Positions 51,372 through 58,662 of a stretch of DNA of 64,000 nt are shown piece by piece. This stretch comes from Paenibacillaceae bacterium. GTDB lineage: Bacteria; Bacillota; Bacilli; Paenibacillales; Paenibacillaceae. The stretch lies in the NCBI GenBank assembly GCA_900766135.1, contig CAAFUF010000052.1:1-64000 (forward strand), written 5' to 3'. The translations under genes were made by a program, and so were the position numbers. The notes under the pieces were generated by a model that worked only from the letters and a program-made list of their open reading frames with translations, made no database searches and was not told the origin of the DNA. Every line of letters starts with the position of its first letter. The stretch's first letter is position 1.

Positions 51372-52841
51372 ATGAATCAGAATCGCAGACGCGCCCTACT
51401 GTCCGGGATGTTGATTGGTCTCGTCTTTACGCTAACCGCGGGATGCACACCGGCATCAAACGGACCGGACAAGGCGGGCAGCGGCGGACAAGCCGGCCCC
51501 AAGCCGGCGATTCAGCGTTACACCGGAGAGAAAAGCCGGGAAATTCCGTTCGTATACACGGCCAAGAAAGAACTGTCCCTCACGTTTAACGGGATGGGCG
51601 ATCGGGAAACGATGTACCGACTATTGGACGAACTGGATACTTACCGGATCCAAGCGACGTTTTTTTTGCCCGGCATGAGGGTGGCCGAGGAGCCCGACAT
51701 CGCGGCCGAGATTTTAGCCAGAGGCCATGAGATCGAGAACAACACGTTAAACCAGTTGGATCTCAAAAACCTGGATTATGAACAAATCTATAAGGAAATC
51801 GAGCTGAGCAATGAGGTGATCGAGAAGCAGACCGGGGTCAAGCCGAAGTACGTCCGCACGAAATCCGGCGATTATCCGAAGGACGTGCCGCTGATCGCCG
51901 CGCAACTGGGCATGAAAGGGGTTGTGAGCTATAACATCAACCCGCGCGACCGGGATATGCAGGACGCCAAAGCGATCGGCGATTACGTCAAACGTTACAT
52001 TCACCGGGGCGGGATTATCTCGCTGAACACCGACATCAACCCGGAGGTGATTTCGTCCATTCGGTACATCGCCCAAGCGGCTGACGAGATCGGGTACCGG
52101 CTGATTCCGTTGGACGAGCTGGTCGAGCATGGAGGGATCCGCAAGCCGCTGGACGAAATCCCCGGATTCGACGCGGCACATATCAATCCGGACTACAAAA
52201 ACGCCAAATACCGGCTGATTTATCAGGTGGATACGCCGCAAAAACACGTGGCGCTTACGTTCGATGATTGGGGCAGCGACAAAACGGTCACTCGCATTCT
52301 CGACATTTTAGAGGAGGGTCATGTCCACGCTACTTTCTTCCTGCGGGCCAAAGGCGTCGAAACGAATCCGAACCTGGCCCGGGCAATGGTAGAAGGCGGT
52401 CATGACGTCGCCAACCATTCCTATAGCCATCCGGTGGTGACGTCTTTGACCCCGGCGGAGTTGCAGGAAGACGTGGTCAAGGCGCATCAGGTCATTACCG
52501 AGGCGATCCAGCAGCAGCCCGTCATGCTGTTCCGGCCGCCAACCGGCGTCGTGGACGACGAACGGGCCAAGGCGATAGCCGCCATCGGTTATCCCGACAT
52601 CGCCCTATACGACGTGACGACGCTCGATTGGGATTCCTCCAACAGCGCCGACGACATCGTAAACGGAGTCATGGAACAGGCCAAGCCGGGAAGCGTCATT
52701 TTATTGCACATGCTTGACGACATCCATACGATCGAAGCGCTGCCGCGCGTCATTCAAGGTCTGAAAGACAAAGGGTACGCGTTCGTGAAGATGGCGGATT
52801 TGATTCAAGAGCAGAATTCGAAAACAACGGAGAATAAATAA
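51372..52841 (+). CDS. Lipoprotein with tandem NodB deacetylase domains, first one degenerate
   Basis: 489 residues. Lipobox LTAGC gives Cys25. Two NodB-type polysaccharide deacetylase domains follow. The first (about 65-280) keeps the fold, but the TFDD motif is LTFNGMGD and the metal-binding HxxxH is NNTLNQ, so it should be inactive. The second (about 292-485) is canonical: TFDD with Asp298 and Asp299, NHSYSH with His349 and His353, 'RPPTG', 'DVTTLDWD' and a terminal 'ILLHML'. It likely removes acetyl groups from the polymer made by the downstream synthase, with the first domain as a binding or structural module. Start at ATG 51372, nine bases after AAAAAGGAG. One base separates its stop from the next gene. 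Confidence 0.88.
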   Translation: MNQNRRRALLSGMLIGLVFTLTAGCTPASNGPDKAGSGGQAGPKPAIQRYTGEKSREIPFVYTAKKELSLTFNGMGDRETMYRLLDELDTYRIQATFFLPGMRVAEEPDIAAEILARGHEIENNTLNQLDLKNLDYEQIYKEIELSNEVIEKQTGVKPKYVRTKSGDYPKDVPLIAAQLGMKGVVSYNINPRDRDMQDAKAIGDYVKRYIHRGGIISLNTDINPEVISSIRYIAQAADEIGYRLIPLDELVEHGGIRKPLDEIPGFDAAHINPDYKNAKYRLIYQVDTPQKHVALTFDDWGSDKTVTRILDILEEGHVHATFFLRAKGVETNPNLARAMVEGGHDVANHSYSHPVVTSLTPAELQEDVVKAHQVITEAIQQQPVMLFRPPTGVVDDERAKAIAAIGYPDIALYDVTTLDWDSSNSADDIVNGVMEQAKPGSVILLHMLDDIHTIEALPRVIQGLKDKGYAFVKMADLIQEQNSKTTENK

Positions 52842-52842
52842 G

Positions 52843-54156
52843 ATGAATTTACTAGATAAGATCACATCACGCCAAGCCGCGATCGCCGTGATCGGCTTGG
52901 GATACGTCGGACTGCCGATTGCGGTCGCGTTCTCCCAAAAAGCCAAAGTCATCGGGTTTGACGTGAATGCGCGAAAAATCGAAGCTTACCGTCAAGGTCG
53001 GGATGTTACCGGCGATATCGGGGACGAGGCGATTGAGAAATGCAGCGTTGAATTCACGTCGGATCCGGAGCGGCTGCGCGGGGTCGAGTGCTTTATTGTG
53101 GCGGTCCCCACTCCGGTTCAAAGCGGCAACGTGCCCGATTTGCGGTTCGTCCGCAACGCGAGTAAGCTCGTCGGAAGCCTGATGGCTCGGGGAGCGGTCG
53201 TTATTTACGAATCCACCGTCTATCCGGGGGTGACGGACGAGGTTTGCGTGCCGATCCTGGAGGCGGAATCGGGACTTGCCTGCGGACCGGATTTTAAAGT
53301 CGGTTACTCACCGGAACGCATCAATCCCGGAGATAAGCAGCACCGGCTCGAAAATATCGTGAAAATCGTCTCCGGGAACGACCGGGATGCTTTGGAACAG
53401 GTGGCCCGGTTATACGAGCTGATCATTGATGCCGGCGTCCACCGGGCGGAGAGCATCCGGGTCGCGGAGGCCGCCAAGGTCATCGAAAACGCCCAACGGG
53501 ATATTAACATCGCGTTCATGAACGAGCTGTCGATGCTGTTTCATGAGATGGACATCGATACCAACGCGGTGTTGCAGGCCGCCGGAACCAAATGGAATTT
53601 CCTGCCTTTCCGGCCGGGTTTGGTCGGAGGACATTGCATCGGGATCGATCCGTATTACCTTACTTATAAAGCGGAGGACGCCGGCTATCATTCCAAAATC
53701 ATTTTGGCCGGTCGGCATATCAACGACGGGATGGGGAAATACGTGGCCCAAAACATCATCAAAAGGATGGTTCGCCAGCAGGTTGACTTGAAGTATTCGC
53801 GGGTAGGGGTTCTCGGTTTATCGTTCAAGGAAGATTGCCGGGATATCCGGAATTCGAAGGTGATCGACATTATCCGGGAACTGCAGGATTACGGCATCGC
53901 TCCGTTGGTGGCCGACCCGCTCGTGGACCCGCGGGAAGCTTACGAGGAATACGGCATCGAGCTCAGCGACATGTCTTCCATGCGGGATTTGAACGTGGTG
54001 GTTCTCGCTGTACCGCATCGCCGGTTCGCAAACTTAAGCCTTCCCGAGGTGGAGGCGATGTTCCGTCCGGGCGAAACCAAATTGATGGTCGACGTGAAGG
54101 GCGCTTTTTCTAAAAGCGGGCTCGAGGAGAGCGGCATCCATTACTGGAGCTTGTAG
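52843..54156 (+). CDS. UDP-sugar 6-dehydrogenase (WbpO/TviB-like)
   Basis: 437 residues. Rossmann motif 'VIGLGYVGLPIAVAFS', linker 'VPTPV', and the catalytic Cys265 in GGHCIGIDPYYL. The sequence is of the UDP-N-acetylhexosamine dehydrogenase branch (WbpO, TviB), which oxidises UDP-GlcNAc or UDP-GalNAc to the uronic acid; UDP-glucose cannot be excluded. It would supply an acidic sugar nucleotide to the adjacent synthase. One base after the deacetylase gene, with GGAGA nine bases before the ATG. Confidence 0.9.
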   Translation: MNLLDKITSRQAAIAVIGLGYVGLPIAVAFSQKAKVIGFDVNARKIEAYRQGRDVTGDIGDEAIEKCSVEFTSDPERLRGVECFIVAVPTPVQSGNVPDLRFVRNASKLVGSLMARGAVVIYESTVYPGVTDEVCVPILEAESGLACGPDFKVGYSPERINPGDKQHRLENIVKIVSGNDRDALEQVARLYELIIDAGVHRAESIRVAEAAKVIENAQRDINIAFMNELSMLFHEMDIDTNAVLQAAGTKWNFLPFRPGLVGGHCIGIDPYYLTYKAEDAGYHSKIILAGRHINDGMGKYVAQNIIKRMVRQQVDLKYSRVGVLGLSFKEDCRDIRNSKVIDIIRELQDYGIAPLVADPLVDPREAYEEYGIELSDMSSMRDLNVVVLAVPHRRFANLSLPEVEAMFRPGETKLMVDVKGAFSKSGLEESGIHYWSL

Positions 54157-54164
54157 GACTTGGA

Positions 54165-56036
54165 ATGAAAAGGATGGGAGAGCGAACCGTGTTCAGAAAA
54201 AAGCCTAAACGTTCGGAAGAAATCATGGCCGTTCCGCGCGGAGACAGAAGAACCCTGGGGTACGTCCCCGACCCCGAACACCTCCGGGTTTCGGTGGACA
54301 GGAGGGGGCGCCGGAAGGCGCTGCCTCGCCGGAGATCCGGCCGGGATTTGCAACAACTCGGACAGCGATATATCGCGGATTTTCCGGTGACGATCGGTGC
54401 AAAAGGACACCGAAAAAAGAGCGGCAGCGAGGGAAGGGCGGATGACCTTTCTACGACGGGGATGCTCGTAGAGTTGCCGGAGTCGGTTCGCTTGGGAGAA
54501 CGGGATAAAGTGAAGCTTCGCTTCCGCATTCCCTCGGGTACGATGCCGGAAGGGCTCGAAGGGAAGGTGAAGCTGAACGCGTCCGTCGTCCGGACGTTCG
54601 AAACGTCCGGGGAAGGCGGCGTAAAGCGCATGGCCGCATTCGAGTTTGTAGAGCCGCTGACGGCCTATTTCCGGAGGAAGCGCTGGGGATATTCAGTGTA
54701 TACGGCCAGCGCCACTTTGCTGGCAGCCATCGTCTTCATCCTGTTGCTGCGCGCCGAAAGCATCATTTACCTTAAATACAACGTCGTATTGTACCTATAC
54801 AGTTTGATCGCGGCGGCTTTCCTGATTACGCGGTATCTGTTCGGCGCGTTGTACCGGGACGTGCCGATCAACCCGGAATATACCCCGGGGGTATCCATCA
54901 TCATTCCCTGCTTCAACGAGGCGGATTGGATCCAGCGGACAGTCATCAGTTGCATGAATCAAGATTATCCGATCGACAAGCTGGAAGTCATCGTCGTCGA
55001 CGACCGGTCGACGGACGCATCCGCGGAGCGGATTCGCGGTATCGTGGAGAAGCTGCATGCCGAAGAGGAGCGTTTCGCCACCCCCGAGCGTCTGAAGTTT
55101 ACCGTTCTGGAAACAAACGGCGGCAAGCGCATGGCGTTGGTGAAAGGCGTGGAAATGGCCAAGCACGATTTGGTCGTGTTCGTCGATTCGGACAGTTTTC
55201 TTGCGCCGACGGCGATCCGCCACCTGGTCCAGCCGTTTCAAGATCCGAAGATGGGCGGGGTGGCCGGACGTACGGACGTGGAGAACAAATACACGAACAC
55301 CATCACCAAGTTGCAAACGGTCCGATATTACATCGCCTTTCGGATCATGAAGGCCGCCGAATCGTGGTTCGACAGCGTGACTTGCTTATCTGGGCCGCTG
55401 TCCTGCTATCGCAAGGAGCTGATCCTGAAGCATGCCGAGGCGTGGCTGAACCAGAAGTTTCTCGGCCAACCCGCCACGTTCGGCGACGACCGGAGCATGA
55501 CCAACTTTATTTTGAAGACGCACCGGACCGGCTATCAGGACGCCGCGATTTGTTCGACGATCGTTCCCTCGCGGATGGACGTATTCCTGAAGCAGCAGAT
55601 GCGCTGGAAGCGATCCTGGCTGCGCGAATCGTTGCGGGCGGCGGGGTTCATTTGGCGGAAGGAACCGTTTATGGCGCTGTTTTTCTATATCGGGTTGATC
55701 GTTCCGATCGCCGCGCCGGTCGTCGTATTGTACAATCTCGTGTACGTGCCTGCCGTTTACGGGATTTTTCCGGGAACGTTCCTGACGGGACTGCTGATGA
55801 TGGCCATGCTGATGAGTTTGGCGCATTTGCTGTACCGCAAGAGCAGGCTATGGGTGTTCGGCTTTGTTTTTTGCCTGTTCTACGAGTTCGTGCTGCTGTG
55901 GCAGATGCCCGTCGCTTGGGTGACTTTTTGGAAGTCCACTTGGGGCACGCGGGAGACGCCCCAGGACGTCGAGGCCAAGCGGAAAAAGGAAGCTCGAAAG
56001 AAAAACAAACAAAAGGGGAATGGAATCCCTTTTTAA
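54165..56036 (+). CDS. Processive GT2 polysaccharide synthase with N-terminal PilZ domain
   Basis: 623 residues. Residues about 55-165 look like a PilZ c-di-GMP-binding domain: an RxxxR candidate (R56-R60) and DLSTTG (94-99), the D/NxSxxG motif. Two membrane segments (177-197, 205-226) lead to a family 2 glycosyltransferase of the hyaluronan synthase/NodC/cellulose synthase class: VVDD (277-280), DSD (341-343), 'SGPLSCYRKE', GDD (440-442) and QQMRW (477-481, QxxRW). Several C-terminal membrane segments form the export channel. In BcsA the PilZ domain is C-terminal; here it is at the front. Weak TAGGA before ATG 54165; GTG 54189 after GGGAG is an alternative start. Confidence 0.88.
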   Translation: MKRMGERTVFRKKPKRSEEIMAVPRGDRRTLGYVPDPEHLRVSVDRRGRRKALPRRRSGRDLQQLGQRYIADFPVTIGAKGHRKKSGSEGRADDLSTTGMLVELPESVRLGERDKVKLRFRIPSGTMPEGLEGKVKLNASVVRTFETSGEGGVKRMAAFEFVEPLTAYFRRKRWGYSVYTASATLLAAIVFILLLRAESIIYLKYNVVLYLYSLIAAAFLITRYLFGALYRDVPINPEYTPGVSIIIPCFNEADWIQRTVISCMNQDYPIDKLEVIVVDDRSTDASAERIRGIVEKLHAEEERFATPERLKFTVLETNGGKRMALVKGVEMAKHDLVVFVDSDSFLAPTAIRHLVQPFQDPKMGGVAGRTDVENKYTNTITKLQTVRYYIAFRIMKAAESWFDSVTCLSGPLSCYRKELILKHAEAWLNQKFLGQPATFGDDRSMTNFILKTHRTGYQDAAICSTIVPSRMDVFLKQQMRWKRSWLRESLRAAGFIWRKEPFMALFFYIGLIVPIAAPVVVLYNLVYVPAVYGIFPGTFLTGLLMMAMLMSLAHLLYRKSRLWVFGFVFCLFYEFVLLWQMPVAWVTFWKSTWGTRETPQDVEAKRKKEARKKNKQKGNGIPF

Positions 56037-56081
56037 TTGCCTACTAGGGTAGTGACTTGGGTTTGGGGTGAGAATGGCTGC

Positions 56082-57839
56082 ATGGCGCAAAAAAAACGGA
56101 ACACTGTGTTAAACGTCCGCCGGAAAAACCGCCGGAAACGCATTCGGGTTCTCCTTCAGGCTGCGATCTTGCTGATCTTGGGAACCCTCCTATACCACGT
56201 GGTGATCGACGTGAGGACTTACGAGGAGCCGGACAAATCGGCATGGAATCAGAAGCAGGGGTTTATCGCGTTGTCCTATTTCGGCGTGGGGCGGAACGGG
56301 ACGGCGAAGCTGGTGGCGAAGAGCCAGCTGGATGAACAATTGAAGGCGCTGCACGATCAGGGATACCGGACGATCTCGCAGCAGGATATTCAAGATTTCT
56401 ACGCGAAGGGCACGCCGTTGCCGGACAAAGCGTTGTTCCTCGCGTTTGAGGACGGCCGCAACGATTCGAATTTGTTTGCCGAGCCGCTGTTGGAGAAATA
56501 CAACTATAAAGCGACATTTCTATCCTATGCGGACAAAATGGGCAATAGCGAACGCAAATTCGTGCAGCCGAAGGACATGCTGGACATGGCCAAAACCGGC
56601 TTTTGGGAGCTGGGAACAAACGGGTATCGGCTCAGCTATATCAACATTTTCGACAAGGACGGCCGGTTTATCGGGATGAAGGACGAAAAGGAGCTGACCG
56701 ACAAGGCGAATGTCGCTTATTACAACCATTACTTAATGGATTTCATCCGGGACGAGAACATGATTCCGGTCGAAAACCGCGCACAAATGGAGGCCCGGAT
56801 CGATCGTGACTATCAGGCGATGAAGGACGTCTATACGAAATCGCTTGGGTACGTTCCTTCGGTTTACATGATCATGCACGCGAACGCGCTGGGGGAAGGC
56901 ATGAACCCCTTGGTGACGGCGGCCAATACGGCGAACATCGAACGGTTGTTCAAGCTGCATTTTAACCGGGAAGGCTCCTCGTTGAATACGAAAGACAACG
57001 GCGTTTTGAACTTGACCCGGGTTCAACCGGAACCCTATTGGTCGACGAATCATCTCCTGATGAAAATCCGTAAAGATACCGGGGAATCGATGAAGTTTAT
57101 CCTCGGGGACAAGGAGGCGGCGGGCGCTTGGGAAGGACTGAACGGCGCCGCCGAGTTCTCCGGCAACAAGATCGTGTTGACATCGCCCCCGGGCGGCGTC
57201 GGCAAACAGGTTTTGAAAGAAGAGGTCCGGGACGTCAAGTTGGCCGCGACGACGGCCGGCAACGTCGTCGGCGAGCAAATGATCTACCTCCGTTACGACC
57301 GCGATAACGAAAGTTATGTACGTTTGACTTTGGAAAACAACACCGTTACGGTCGAGCAGAAGGCGGCCGGACGTCTGCCGGAAATCCTGTTTAAGCAAGA
57401 GCTGGCTCCCGTATCATGGCAAGAGGAGGATCTGGCTTTCGACAAGGCTTCGGTCTATACGCGGGAGCAGACCGCGGCCGGAGCTTCGAAAGAGATGGAA
57501 ATTCCGGTCAATATCCGGGATTCCCGGCGAATCGAAGCCGTGCTGCAAGGAGATGAGTTGAAGCTGACGGTAGACGGGGAGGTTTTGCTGGACGGCTTAG
57601 GAATCGATGATTCGATCGGCTCCGGCCGGATCGCGTTGGCGGGGCAATTCAGCGAACAAAACGAAAAGGACGATATTTACGACGCGGTTTTCGAAAACGT
57701 GGAGATCACCTCTCTGGAGGCAAAGGACGGAAGGTCAGCCATGGTGTTCAGCAATCGGCTTTCGGGCTGGAAGGGCCTGGAGAAACAAGTGAAGTTAACG
57801 TTTGACGGCATGGTCAACTGGATGATCGAGCATTTTTAA
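56082..57839 (+). CDS. Membrane-anchored divergent deacetylase-like protein
   Basis: 585 residues. A basic N-terminus and one membrane segment (about 22-40) give a type II topology. Residues about 55-330 resemble a PgaB/NodB-like barrel ('HDQGYRTISQQDIQDFYAKGTPLPDKALFLAFEDGRND', 'LLEKYNYKATFLSYADK'), but the TFDD motif is FEDGR. Activity is therefore uncertain; a glycosidase-like role, as in the second domain of PgaB, is also possible. Residues about 355-560 contain two beta-sandwich modules suited to binding glycans ('LTLENNTVTVEQKA', 'LTVDGEVLLDG'). It sits between the synthase and the sortase, with small gaps. Start uncertain: GGGGTGAG lies 13 bases before ATG 56082; GTG 56052 and TTG 56037 are in frame. 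Confidence 0.65.
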   Translation: MAQKKRNTVLNVRRKNRRKRIRVLLQAAILLILGTLLYHVVIDVRTYEEPDKSAWNQKQGFIALSYFGVGRNGTAKLVAKSQLDEQLKALHDQGYRTISQQDIQDFYAKGTPLPDKALFLAFEDGRNDSNLFAEPLLEKYNYKATFLSYADKMGNSERKFVQPKDMLDMAKTGFWELGTNGYRLSYINIFDKDGRFIGMKDEKELTDKANVAYYNHYLMDFIRDENMIPVENRAQMEARIDRDYQAMKDVYTKSLGYVPSVYMIMHANALGEGMNPLVTAANTANIERLFKLHFNREGSSLNTKDNGVLNLTRVQPEPYWSTNHLLMKIRKDTGESMKFILGDKEAAGAWEGLNGAAEFSGNKIVLTSPPGGVGKQVLKEEVRDVKLAATTAGNVVGEQMIYLRYDRDNESYVRLTLENNTVTVEQKAAGRLPEILFKQELAPVSWQEEDLAFDKASVYTREQTAAGASKEMEIPVNIRDSRRIEAVLQGDELKLTVDGEVLLDGLGIDDSIGSGRIALAGQFSEQNEKDDIYDAVFENVEITSLEAKDGRSAMVFSNRLSGWKGLEKQVKLTFDGMVNWMIEHF

Positions 57840-57877
57840 GGCGAGGCGGGCGCTTCGGGATAAGGGGGGAGAATGCT

Positions 57878-58561
57878 GTGCGAAAGAAACTATCGCTGCT
57901 CTTCATCATACTTGGATTAGCCATTTTGGTCGCTCCGGCGCTGCAGGAATGGAAAGCGGACCGGGAGCAGGACAAATTGCTGGCCCTGGCGGAGCAAGCA
58001 AACGGGCGGGATGATCTCGCGGTACGGCCGGAGTTGGCCGCCGGGTTTGAGCGGGTTTCGCGCTTGCTGGGGGAGGAGGCCAATGAAGAGCCGCCGGCGG
58101 CGGAGCCTGAGCCCCTCATGCCGGATGCAGATGGGAAAACGCCGATCGCCACGATCGAAATCCCGGCGATCGACCTAAAACTCCCCGTGTTGGAAGGCGC
58201 GACGAAAGCGAACATGAAACATGCGGCGGCGCACATGACCGAAACGGCGCCGCTCGGCGAAACGGGAAATGCAGCGATCGCCGCCCACCGGGCGCGAACA
58301 AAAGGGCGGTTGTTTAACCGTTTGAATGAGGTGAAGACCGGGGATCAAGTCGTTATCGCCGCCGAAACCGGACGGTTCGTTTACGAGGTTTACGATATCT
58401 CGGTCGTTGAGCCGACCGATGTCTCCGTTCTGGAGCCCAAAGGCGACGACCGGATTTTGACCTTGATCACTTGCGACCCGCTGAAAAATCCGACGCACCG
58501 GTTGATCCTTCACGCCAAGCTGCTTCCCGAAAACGGGAAAGAATCACAAAAATCCATGTAG
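57878..58561 (+). CDS. Sortase (class D-like)
   Basis: 227 residues. N-terminal membrane anchor about 5-22, then a linker and the sortase barrel. The catalytic residues are His137 (IAAHRA), Cys199 (TLITCDP) and Arg208 (THRLIL). TLITC and the short length suit class D, members of which anchor LPxTx proteins in Bacilli. It is the last gene of the polysaccharide operon and the only sortase in the window, so the LPKTG adhesin upstream is the obvious substrate. GTG start, seven bases after AAGGGGGGA (57862-57870). Confidence 0.9.
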   Translation: MRKKLSLLFIILGLAILVAPALQEWKADREQDKLLALAEQANGRDDLAVRPELAAGFERVSRLLGEEANEEPPAAEPEPLMPDADGKTPIATIEIPAIDLKLPVLEGATKANMKHAAAHMTETAPLGETGNAAIAAHRARTKGRLFNRLNEVKTGDQVVIAAETGRFVYEVYDISVVEPTDVSVLEPKGDDRILTLITCDPLKNPTHRLILHAKLLPENGKESQKSM

Positions 58562-58662
58562 AAGATCACTTTATTATCGTTACTCCTCCTGGATAAGATA
58601 GTAGAATGGAAGAAGATTCGTACAAGAAAAGTCAGATTAGAACATTCCAGGAGGATCGCCAA

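Noticed and set aside
54926..56047. 373-codon alternative frame within the PilZ-GT2 gene
   Set aside because: Arg- and Gly-rich translation with no motif; the +frame carries all GT2 signatures.
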